Below, piece after piece: positions 1 through 5,453 of a stretch of DNA of 5,646 nt; the stretch's first letter is position 1; each line of letters begins with the position of its first letter. The translations under genes were made by a program, and so were the position numbers. The notes beneath the pieces were generated by a model. The model was given only the letters and a program-made list of their open reading frames with translations. It ran no database searches and had not been told where the DNA came from. Origin of the DNA: Caldisericota bacterium (GTDB taxonomy: Bacteria > CG03 > B21-G15). The DNA lies in assembly GCA_003650255.1 (NCBI GenBank), contig QMOP01000096.1, positions 1-5,646 of the forward strand, given 5' to 3'.

Positions 1-537
1 GAGGAAAGCAGAGTTATTAAAAAGAAAAGAAAAATTAAAAAAATAATTTTCATTTTTCTTATCTTTTTTATTCTGGGGATCCTGTTTTTTTTGAAAAGAG
101 AGAAAAAAACATCCACATATATAAAGAAGGCAGAAGGGGTTCTTATTGAGGAAAAGAAGCAACTGGATGTGTCAAAAGGGATTATGGAAGTAAAAGATTT
201 ATTAAATAAAAGAAATTTCCTTCTTGCTAAAGAGAGATGTCTTGAAATTCTTAATTTAAATTTAAAAAAGGAAGAAAGAGTTGAATTAAAATTTTATCTC
301 TCCCTTTCCTATCTTGCTTTAAAACAGTATCAAAAGGCTGTAGAGGAGTTAAAGGATATTTCAAGATTTACAAAGTCAAAAAGATATCCAGATGCAATTT
401 TTTTACTTGGTAGGATTTATGAGGAGAAATTTAAGAACTACAAAATAGCAAGAAAATATTATAAAATTTATCTTGACAGGTTTCCAGATGGAAGGATGTC
501 CTGGATTGCAAGAAGGAAGCTATTGAGTTTAAAATGA
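1..537 (+). CDS. Membrane-anchored TPR protein, 5' end outside window
   Basis: The reading frame is open from the first base to the TGA at 535-537, so 178 codons of a longer gene are visible. A TTG at 91 could be taken as a start, but the codons before it encode a very basic stretch (window codons 7-14) followed by a strongly hydrophobic segment (codons 15-31). This is a typical positive-inside membrane anchor or uncleaved signal. No ATG or GTG lies in frame in 1-90, so the true start is probably upstream. After a charged linker come about three TPR-like helical hairpins (codons ~62-92, ~94-128 and ~129-164). They show the usual Ala/Tyr/Leu spacing, and the last ends in a Tyr-rich repeat closing with R-F-P-D-G, as in YbgF/BamD-like TPRs. 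TPRs bind other proteins, so this is probably a scaffold or envelope-assembly factor facing the periplasm. Its partner is unknown. It overlaps the next gene by 4 bp. Confidence 0.8.
   Translation, partial: EESRVIKKKRKIKKIIFIFLIFFILGILFFLKREKKTSTYIKKAEGVLIEEKKQLDVSKGIMEVKDLLNKRNFLLAKERCLEILNLNLKKEERVELKFYLSLSYLALKQYQKAVEELKDISRFTKSKRYPDAIFLLGRIYEEKFKNYKIARKYYKIYLDRFPDGRMSWIARRKLLSLK
45..93 (+). other. Predicted transmembrane anchor of the TPR protein
   Basis: Codons 15-31 of the first reading frame are almost all Ile, Leu and Phe with one Gly. They are preceded by a Lys/Arg cluster and followed by K-R-E-K-K. This is a single-pass anchor placing the TPR part outside the cytoplasm, or an N-in anchor. 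It would be lost if the protein were started at the TTG at 91. Confidence 0.75.
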
Positions 538-1433
538 GAATATTTGGCCCTGTTCCTTCAAGAAGACTTGGAAACTCTCTTGGAATAGATTTATGTCCTT
601 ATAAGACATGCACATATGACTGTATTTACTGTGAACTTGGAAGAACAACAAGATTGACTATAAAGAGAAGGAGATTTTTTAGTGTTGAAGAAATTTTAAA
701 GGATTTTAAAACTGTAAATCTCAAGAATGTTGATTATATAACATTTACGGCAAGTGGTGAGCCGACACTTTATAAAGGAATTGATAAGGTTTTGGAAAGA
801 GTAAAAAAAATTACAGATATTCCAAAGGTTCTTTTGACAAACGGAAGTTTATTTTTTTTAAAAAGCGTAAGAAGAGAAGTTTCTAATTTTGATATAATTA
901 TGCCAAATCTTGATGCAGTAAAAAAGGATACATTTTTAAAAATAAACAGGCCACACCATTTGCTTGAACTGAAGGAGATTATTAATGGACTTAAACTTTT
1001 AAGAAAAGAATATAAAGGGAAGATTTTTCTTGAAATACTTTTTGTAAAAGGTTTCAATGATACTGATGAAGAGATTAAAGAGATGAAAAGGGTTATTGAG
1101 TATTTATCTCCTGATAGAGTTCAACTTAATACTGTTTATAGGGTTGGAGTAGAGAAGTATGCGAGATCATTGAATAGAGAAGAACTTTATCAGATTAAAA
1201 ATTATTTTGGAAAGTCAGCAGAGGTTGTTGGAGAGTATAAAAAGAAAAAAGAGGCTATTATTAAGAAAAGAATGATTGAGGAGATTATAAAGCACAGACC
1301 AATTACTCTTTCTGATTTGAAAAAACTGACAGGGTTAAGCAGTGATAAAATAAGTTCCATTCTTCTTGATTTTTTCAAGGAAAATAAAATAGTGAGAAAG
1401 GGCAGGTTTTATGTCTGGAAGTTTAATAATTAA
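534..1433 (+). CDS. Radical SAM protein, COG0731/TYW1-like, with C-terminal winged helix
   Basis: This 299-residue protein opens with M-R-I-F-G-P-V-P-S-R-R-L-G-x-S-L-G, the hallmark N-terminus of the COG0731 Fe-S oxidoreductases, which fixes the ATG at 534. The radical SAM triad CxxxCxxC is C26, C30 and C33, which should hold a [4Fe-4S] cluster that cleaves S-adenosylmethionine. The SAM-binding GEPTL motif is at 75-79, and other family blocks are LTNG (101-104), N-L-D-A (125-128) and V-Q-L-N-T (196-200). An additional cysteine, C21, precedes the triad. The archaeal/eukaryal relative TYW1 makes the wyosine precursor on tRNA-Phe, but bacterial members are of unknown function and this one has no flavodoxin domain. 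Residues ~244-297 look like a winged-helix domain (helix, T-L-S-D-L-K-K-L-T-G-L, recognition-like helix, basic beta wing), so nucleic-acid binding is plausible. The start codon overlaps the previous stop as ATGA with only a weak ribosome site, suggesting translational coupling. The family assignment is firm; the substrate is unknown. Confidence 0.9.
   Translation: MRIFGPVPSRRLGNSLGIDLCPYKTCTYDCIYCELGRTTRLTIKRRRFFSVEEILKDFKTVNLKNVDYITFTASGEPTLYKGIDKVLERVKKITDIPKVLLTNGSLFFLKSVRREVSNFDIIMPNLDAVKKDTFLKINRPHHLLELKEIINGLKLLRKEYKGKIFLEILFVKGFNDTDEEIKEMKRVIEYLSPDRVQLNTVYRVGVEKYARSLNREELYQIKNYFGKSAEVVGEYKKKKEAIIKKRMIEEIIKHRPITLSDLKKLTGLSSDKISSILLDFFKENKIVRKGRFYVWKFNN
1263..1424 (+). other. Winged-helix-like C-terminal domain of the radical SAM protein
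   Basis: Residues ~244-297 follow a run of Lys and begin with an amphipathic helix. They continue with P-I-T-L-S-D-L-K-K-L-T-G-L-S, a second helix rich in Ile/Leu, and a basic hairpin K-I-V-R-K-G-R-F-Y-V. This helix-turn-helix-wing order is seen at the C-terminus of some COG0731 proteins. It is read from the sequence pattern only. Confidence 0.6.
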
Positions 1434-2247
1434 TGTAACTGTTGAAACAATAAAAATTACATTTCTCATATTCTTAATGATGACAATTGCAGAGATTTTT
1501 AACGTTTTAAGTAAAAAGAAAATTTTCAGATATTTTAAAAAGGGATTGAGACAGTATATTCTCTCCGGAATTCTTGGAGTAATTCCTGGATGTTTTGGGA
1601 GTTTTTTTGCGGTAACATTATATCTACATGGAGAAATTTCAATTGGATCAATAATTACAAATATGATAGCAACAAGTGGAGATGAAGCATATCTTATGCT
1701 TTCACTTTTCCCTAAAAAAGCAATTTTTATATTTTTACTTCTTTTCATAACAGGAATTATTGCAGGTTTAATTGTAGATATGTTTTTAAAAAGAGTGAAA
1801 AATATCTATTGTATTGAATGTGAACATCTGATTCATGAAGAAAGTGGATTTTCTCATTTTATAGATGTTCATGTTTACAGACATATTATAAAGAAGCATA
1901 TTTTGAGAATTTTTGTTTTTACCTTTATTGCAATTTTGATTTCTGAAGTTGTTTCAAAGGAGGTTGCTATTAAGGAGTATATGTTAAAGAATAGATTTTT
2001 TCTTTTGTTTATATCTTCACTTATTGGAATAATTCCTGAATCAGGACCAAATTTTGTCTTCATTACACTTTATAGTAAGGGTTTAATTCCATTTTCAATT
2101 CTGTTTGCAAACTCAATTGTTCAGGATGGTCACGCGATGCTTCCATTGATTTCAACAGCATTTAAGGATGCTGTTTTTGTTAAAATAGTGAATTTCATTA
2201 TTGGATTTACAGTAGGAGCAGTACTTCTTCTTTTCTTCAATGTATAA
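1411..2247 (+). CDS. Putative heavy-metal/manganese exporter, ArsP_2-like membrane protein
   Basis: This 278-residue polytopic membrane protein resembles the family described as putative 10-TM heavy-metal exporter or putative manganese transporter (ArsP_2). Two family-type blocks support this: G-V-I-P-G-C-F-G-S-F-F-A-V-T-L-Y with T-S-G-D-E-A-Y-L-M-L (56-97), and G-I-I-P-E-S-G-P-N with V-Q-D-G-H-A-M-L-P-L (206-247). I see about eight hydrophobic segments (~10-33, 50-73, 76-99, 103-124, 165-182, 196-221, 225-245, 254-277) as 4+4, fewer than the ten in the family description. The protein is also on the short side. Acidic and His residues in the paired blocks (D91, E92, E210, D239, H241) are candidate ion ligands. 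The central loop is rich in Cys and His. The ATG at 1411 lies 23 bp inside the previous gene. A later ATG pair at 1477/1480 (residues 23-24) would cut into the first membrane helix, so 1411 is preferred. Transport direction and metal are inferred from the family name only. Confidence 0.78.
   Translation: MSGSLIINVTVETIKITFLIFLMMTIAEIFNVLSKKKIFRYFKKGLRQYILSGILGVIPGCFGSFFAVTLYLHGEISIGSIITNMIATSGDEAYLMLSLFPKKAIFIFLLLFITGIIAGLIVDMFLKRVKNIYCIECEHLIHEESGFSHFIDVHVYRHIIKKHILRIFVFTFIAILISEVVSKEVAIKEYMLKNRFFLLFISSLIGIIPESGPNFVFITLYSKGLIPFSILFANSIVQDGHAMLPLISTAFKDAVFVKIVNFIIGFTVGAVLLLFFNV
1576..1701 (+). repeat. Repeat unit A of the internal duplication in the membrane exporter
   Basis: Residues 56-97 of the exporter align without gaps to residues 206-247, exactly 150 residues later. 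About 12 of 42 positions are identical, including G-x-I-P, F65, T-L-Y (69-71), G74, I76, N84, I86 and G90. This fits an ancient duplication giving two pseudo-symmetric halves that each supply one half of the transport site. Confidence 0.7.
1810..1899 (+). other. Cys/His-rich loop of the exporter, candidate metal-binding segment
   Basis: Residues 134-163 link the two membrane halves and contain C134, C137, H139, H142, H149, D152, H154, H158 and H163. Two cysteines as C-x-x-C and six histidines in 30 residues is far above background for this Lys/Ile-rich protein. It suggests binding or sensing of a transition metal, probably on the cytoplasmic side. The location is inferred from the basic flanks. 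Confidence 0.65.
2026..2151 (+). repeat. Repeat unit B of the internal duplication in the membrane exporter
   Basis: Residues 206-247 are the partner of residues 56-97. Relative to unit A, the motif changes from P-G-C to P-E-S-G-P and from S-G-D-E-A to Q-D-G-H-A-M-L-P. The two halves have therefore diverged at the likely ligand positions while keeping the T-L-Y and glycine frame. Confidence 0.7.
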
Positions 2248-2953
2248 AACAGAAGGAATTATATTGAGGAATACTGGTGTAAAAGATAAAGATGTCATTT
2301 TGACCATTCTTACAAAAGATTTTGGAAAGAAGAATATATATGTAAGAAGTTATCTTGACCCAAAGACGAAATATTTCGGAAGGCTTGAGGTTCCTTCGCA
2401 TATTGAATTTATGTTCATAAAGAGGAAAAATTCCACATATTTACTTACTGGTTTAGAGCAGATCAGAGGTTTTTGTGATATGTTTTATAATCCATACCTT
2501 TATACTCTTTTCTCAATTGGATCAGAAGTGACTTTAAAGATGCTCCCGTATGAAGAAAGGAATGAACTAATTTATAAGTGGTTTAAATGGTTTTTGTATT
2601 TCCTTAATTCAAAGAAGATGGAAGAATATCTTGCTGTTTATCTTATAAGGTTTTTATATCTTTCTGGATTTTTCCCTATTAAAAATAGATGTGGAAAATG
2701 TGGTAAAAAAAATCCTTTGTATTTTACAGTTTCAGGACTTGAAATATTCTGTATTGACTGTGTGAAAGATGGGAAAAGATTTTATCCATCTTATGTTCTG
2801 GAATACATAAAAAGGATGTTTGAAAAGGATTTTTTAAAAAAGATACAGTTTAAAGGAATCAAAGAGGTTATTGATTTTCTCATTCTTTTTATAGAGGAAA
2901 TTGTTGAGGAGAAAATTCTTTCATATAGAGTCCTTGCTACTGTAGGAAAATAA
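2240..2953 (+). CDS. recO: DNA repair protein RecO
   Basis: RecO works with RecR and RecF to load RecA onto SSB-coated single-stranded DNA and to anneal strands in gap repair and recombination. The 237-residue length is normal. The N-terminus M-Y-K-T-E-G-I-I-L-R-N, followed by K-D-K-D-V-I-L-T-I-L-T and a block ending K-Y-F-G-R-L-E, is the typical OB-fold opening and supports the ATG at 2240. A helical middle (~80-145) contains Y-L-A-V-Y-L-I-R-F-L-Y-L-S-G-F-F-P, the usual lead-in to the zinc site. The zinc ligands are C151, C154, C171 and C174 (CxxC...CxxC), so this is a zinc-bearing RecO, unlike the E. coli form. The start overlaps the exporter stop by 8 bp. The nearest AGGAG (2214-2218) is too far upstream for a standard ribosome site, so reinitiation after the upstream gene is likely. 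Confidence 0.93.
   Translation: MYKTEGIILRNTGVKDKDVILTILTKDFGKKNIYVRSYLDPKTKYFGRLEVPSHIEFMFIKRKNSTYLLTGLEQIRGFCDMFYNPYLYTLFSIGSEVTLKMLPYEERNELIYKWFKWFLYFLNSKKMEEYLAVYLIRFLYLSGFFPIKNRCGKCGKKNPLYFTVSGLEIFCIDCVKDGKRFYPSYVLEYIKRMFEKDFLKKIQFKGIKEVIDFLILFIEEIVEEKILSYRVLATVGK
2690..2764 (+). other. Four-cysteine zinc site of RecO
   Basis: Two CxxC pairs (C151/C154 and C171/C174) are separated by 16 residues and sit after a conserved S-G-F-F-P segment. This is the zinc-ribbon position known in Gram-positive and Deinococcus RecO proteins. The site probably has a structural role. Confidence 0.85.
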
Positions 2954-2962
2954 TGATAGAAT
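2934..2962 (+). promoter_or_regulatory. Candidate sigma70-type promoter for clpC
   Basis: TTGCTA (2934-2939, 4 of 6 to the -35 consensus) is followed after exactly 17 bp by TAGAAT (2957-2962, 5 of 6 to the -10 consensus). Transcription would start near 2969, giving a leader of roughly 20 bases that keeps the clpC ribosome site. The -35 box lies in the last codons of recO. In such AT-rich DNA a match of this quality can arise by chance. No CIRCE (HrcA) or CtsR heptad repeat is visible nearby. Confidence 0.35.
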
Positions 2963-2979
2963 AATCAAAAATAATTAAA

Positions 2980-2987
2980 AGGAGGGG
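2980..2987 (+). promoter_or_regulatory. Strong ribosome binding site of clpC
   Basis: AGGAGGGG ends 3 bases before the ATG at 2991, with the AGGAG core 6 bases away. It is the only near-perfect Shine-Dalgarno sequence in the window, since the other genes begin by overlap with the gene before. This suggests that clpC is translated independently and at a higher rate. Confidence 0.85.
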
Positions 2988-2990
2988 ATT

Positions 2991-5453
2991 ATGCAACGCT
3001 TTACAAGAAGGGCTCAGAAGGTTATATATCTTGCAAATGAGATAGCAAGGAGAATGAATCATGACTATGTTGGTTCAGAACACCTTCTTCTTGGTTTGAT
3101 TGAACTTGGTGAGGGAATGGGGTATGATATTTTAAAGGAACTCGGAGTTGATACAAATAAACTTTACTCAAGTATTGAAAAAAAACTCGGACATGGAGAT
3201 AATATAATTCAACTTGGAGAACTTCCCTTTACTCCAAGAGCAAAAAGGATTATGGAACTTGCTGTTTCAGAAGCAAAGGAACTTGGACAGAGTTTTGTTG
3301 GAACAGAGCATCTTCTTCTTGCTATTTTAAAAGAAGAGGATTCTTTTGCAGCCCAGATCCTGCAGTCATTTGGTGTTGATTACGGTACTGTGAAAAATTT
3401 ACTCCTTGAACTTAATGCTCCTTTTCCAGAACCGAATGAGCCAGCATTTCATGATATGGATGAGGGGTTCTTTTTTCCACACAAAAAAACAAAATCTTCT
3501 CAAACCAAAACACCTGTTCTTGATGAGTTTTCAAGAGATTTAACAAAACTTGCAAGGGAGGGAAAACTTGATCCTGTTATAGGAAGGGAGAAGGAAATCC
3601 AAAGGGTTATTCAAATTCTTTCAAGAAGAACAAAGAACAATCCAGTTCTAATAGGAGACCCAGGTGTTGGAAAAACAGCAATAGTTGAGGGACTTGCAAT
3701 GGCAATTGCCTCAGGAAATGTTCCGGAGATTCTTCTTGATAAAAGGGTTGTTACACTTGACCTTGCATCTGTTATAGCAGGGACAAAATATAGAGGTGAA
3801 TTTGAGCAGAGATTAAAGCAAATTCTTGATGAGATAAGGAGAAGCAAAGGGAAGGTTATTTTATTTATAGATGAACTCCATACAGTAATTGGAGCAGGTG
3901 CAGCAGAGGGAGCGATGGATGCTTCAAACATTTTGAAACCAGCACTTGCAAGGGGAGAACTTCAGTGTATAGGAGCAACAACTCTTGATGAATACAGAAA
4001 ATATATTGAACATGATGCTGCTCTTGCAAGAAGGTTTCAGCCTGTCATGGTTGATCCACCGACAGTGGATGAAACAATAAAGATTTTGATGGGATTAAGG
4101 GATAAGTATGAAGCACACCATAAGGTAAAGTATTCTGATGAGGCATTGATTGCTGCTGCAAAACTTTCTGATAGATATATAACAGATAGATTTCTACCCG
4201 ATAAGGCAATAGATCTGATAGATGAAGCAGGAGCAAGAGCAAGACTTTCACTTACAGTAAGACCTGAGGAATTAAAGAAAAAGGAGGAGGAGCTTGAGGA
4301 AATAATAAAGGAAAAAAAAGAAGCAATTGCTTCTCAGGAATTTGAGAAAGCAGCAAATTTAAGGGATCAGGAGCAGAGGTTGAAGAGGGAGATTGAGGAA
4401 CTTGAGAAGGCATGGAAGGAGAAAAGAAGAAAAGAGGTAAAGGTTGTTACGCCTGAGGATATAGCAGAGATTGTTTCAAAATGGACTGGGATTCCGGTTA
4501 CAAAACTTACTGAGGAAGAGAGTGAAAAACTACTTCATCTTGAAGAAGAGCTCCATAAGAGGGTAGTTGGTCAGGATGAGGCAATAAAACAGGTTGCTCA
4601 GGCAATAAGAAGGTCAAGGACAGGAATAAAAGAGGCAAGAAGACCAATTGGTTCATTTCTATTTCTTGGTCCAACAGGGGTTGGAAAAACAGAGCTTGCA
4701 AGAACTCTTGCAGAAGTTTTATTTGGAAGTGAGGATGCTCTTATAAGATTTGATATGAGTGAGTATATGGAGAAGTTTAATGTCTCAAGGCTTGTCGGAG
4801 CACCTCCAGGATATGTTGGATATGAGGAGGGTGGTCAGCTTACAGAGAGAGTAAGGAGAAAACCTTATTCAGTAGTACTATTTGATGAGATTGAAAAAGC
4901 ACATCCTGATGTATTCAATATTCTTCTTCAAATTCTTGATGATGGTCATCTTACAGATAGTTTGGGTCATAAGGTTGATTTCAGAAATACAATAATAATT
5001 ATGACATCAAATCTTGGAACACATGAACTTTATAGCGAGAAAAAACTTGGTTTTCAGGAAGAGGAAGAGAAGTGGGATTATTCCGAAATGAAGAAGAAGG
5101 TTCTGGAAGAGGTTAAGAAAACATTCAGACCAGAATTTTTAAATAGACTTGATGCAATAGTTGTATTTCATCCGCTTAAAGAGGAACATCTTAAAAAGAT
5201 TGTTGATATTCTCCTTAAGCGCTTGAAGAATAGGTTAAAGGAGCATGGAATTGAAATTGAGGTTGATGATAGTGTAAAAGAATTTCTTGTTAAAGAGGGA
5301 TTTGATGTGAGATATGGAGCAAGACCATTAAGAAGAGTTATACAGAGGTATATTGAGGATGCTCTTTCTGAAAAGATTCTTAAAAAGGAGATTGATAAAA
5401 GAAAGCATGTTAAGGTTATAATAAAAGATGGTAAGATTGAATTTACTCAATGA
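2991..5453 (+). CDS. clpC: ATP-dependent Clp protease ATPase subunit ClpC
   Basis: ClpC is a hexameric cytoplasmic Hsp100 unfoldase that threads proteins into ClpP. At 820 residues it is close to the usual ClpC length and appears complete. Two Clp_N repeats (~1-70 and ~78-142) are followed by a Pro/acidic linker. AAA+ domain 1 has Walker A GDPGVGKT (222-229), Walker B ending I-D-E (293-295), pore loop K-Y-R-G (266-269) and A-R-R (346-348). A coiled middle region carries a UVR motif (~445-471, F-E-K-A-A-N-L-R-D), which marks ClpC rather than ClpB or ClpA. AAA+ domain 2 has Walker A GPTGVGKT (560-567), Walker B ending F-D-E (631-633), pore loop G-Y-V-G (607-610), sensor/finger region F-L-N-R-L (716-720) and sensor 2 G-A-R-P-L-R-R (776-782). 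An L-G-F tripeptide (686-688) matches the ClpP-docking loop. E30 and E106 in the paired G-(S/T)-E-H motifs correspond to the phosphoarginine-site glutamates of Bacillus ClpC. It starts 37 bp after recO. No clpP, ctsR, mcsA or mcsB is in the window. Confidence 0.97.
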   Translation: MQRFTRRAQKVIYLANEIARRMNHDYVGSEHLLLGLIELGEGMGYDILKELGVDTNKLYSSIEKKLGHGDNIIQLGELPFTPRAKRIMELAVSEAKELGQSFVGTEHLLLAILKEEDSFAAQILQSFGVDYGTVKNLLLELNAPFPEPNEPAFHDMDEGFFFPHKKTKSSQTKTPVLDEFSRDLTKLAREGKLDPVIGREKEIQRVIQILSRRTKNNPVLIGDPGVGKTAIVEGLAMAIASGNVPEILLDKRVVTLDLASVIAGTKYRGEFEQRLKQILDEIRRSKGKVILFIDELHTVIGAGAAEGAMDASNILKPALARGELQCIGATTLDEYRKYIEHDAALARRFQPVMVDPPTVDETIKILMGLRDKYEAHHKVKYSDEALIAAAKLSDRYITDRFLPDKAIDLIDEAGARARLSLTVRPEELKKKEEELEEIIKEKKEAIASQEFEKAANLRDQEQRLKREIEELEKAWKEKRRKEVKVVTPEDIAEIVSKWTGIPVTKLTEEESEKLLHLEEELHKRVVGQDEAIKQVAQAIRRSRTGIKEARRPIGSFLFLGPTGVGKTELARTLAEVLFGSEDALIRFDMSEYMEKFNVSRLVGAPPGYVGYEEGGQLTERVRRKPYSVVLFDEIEKAHPDVFNILLQILDDGHLTDSLGHKVDFRNTIIIMTSNLGTHELYSEKKLGFQEEEEKWDYSEMKKKVLEEVKKTFRPEFLNRLDAIVVFHPLKEEHLKKIVDILLKRLKNRLKEHGIEIEVDDSVKEFLVKEGFDVRYGARPLRRVIQRYIEDALSEKILKKEIDKRKHVKVIIKDGKIEFTQ
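3066..3101 (+). repeat. First copy of the ClpC N-domain repeat core
   Basis: Codons 26-37 (Y-V-G-S-E-H-L-L-L-G-L-I) recur 228 bp later at codons 102-113. The match is visible at the DNA level too, with CTTCTTCTTG in both copies. It is the normal Clp_N double repeat; each copy forms part of an adaptor- or substrate-binding pocket around its Glu. Confidence 0.8.
3294..3329 (+). repeat. Second copy of the ClpC N-domain repeat core
   Basis: Codons 102-113 (F-V-G-T-E-H-L-L-L-A-I-L) form the second half of the Clp_N domain, offset by 76 residues from the first copy. Confidence 0.8.

Noticed and set aside
91..93. TTG as the start codon of the first gene
   Set aside because: It has no ribosome site in the U-rich sequence before it, and it cuts off an obvious membrane anchor encoded in the same open frame upstream.
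770..1057. Reverse-strand open frame of 95 codons inside the radical SAM gene
   Set aside because: It is antisense to a well-supported gene, has a Ser/Phe/Leu-rich composition expected from reverse-reading Lys/Glu/Arg codons, and shows no recognisable domain.
1390..1411. Manganese (yybP-ykoY) riboswitch upstream of the exporter
   Set aside because: The upstream DNA is coding sequence of the radical SAM gene, and the start overlaps it by 23 bp, leaving no leader for such an RNA.
1335..1748. Reverse-strand open frame of 137 codons across the radical SAM/exporter junction
   Set aside because: Both sense-strand genes here have clear family motifs. The antisense product resembles nothing known and is best explained by AT-rich coding bias.
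2954..2990. Terminator between recO and clpC
   Set aside because: The 37-bp gap is A-rich with no GC stem or T-run, so upstream transcripts probably read through into clpC.
2954..2990. CIRCE or CtsR operator upstream of clpC
   Set aside because: There is no inverted TTAGCACTC repeat and no tandem GTCAAA heptads in the gap or the end of recO.
3611..3931. Reverse-strand open frame of 106 codons within clpC
   Set aside because: It is the mirror of the highly conserved first ATPase domain; the codon constraint on ClpC explains the missing stops.
4045..4701. Two smaller reverse-strand open frames (4045-4251 and 4507-4701) within clpC
   Set aside because: They are Leu/Pro/Gln-rich shadows of Glu/Lys/Gly codons, with no motif, lying opposite strongly conserved ClpC sequence.
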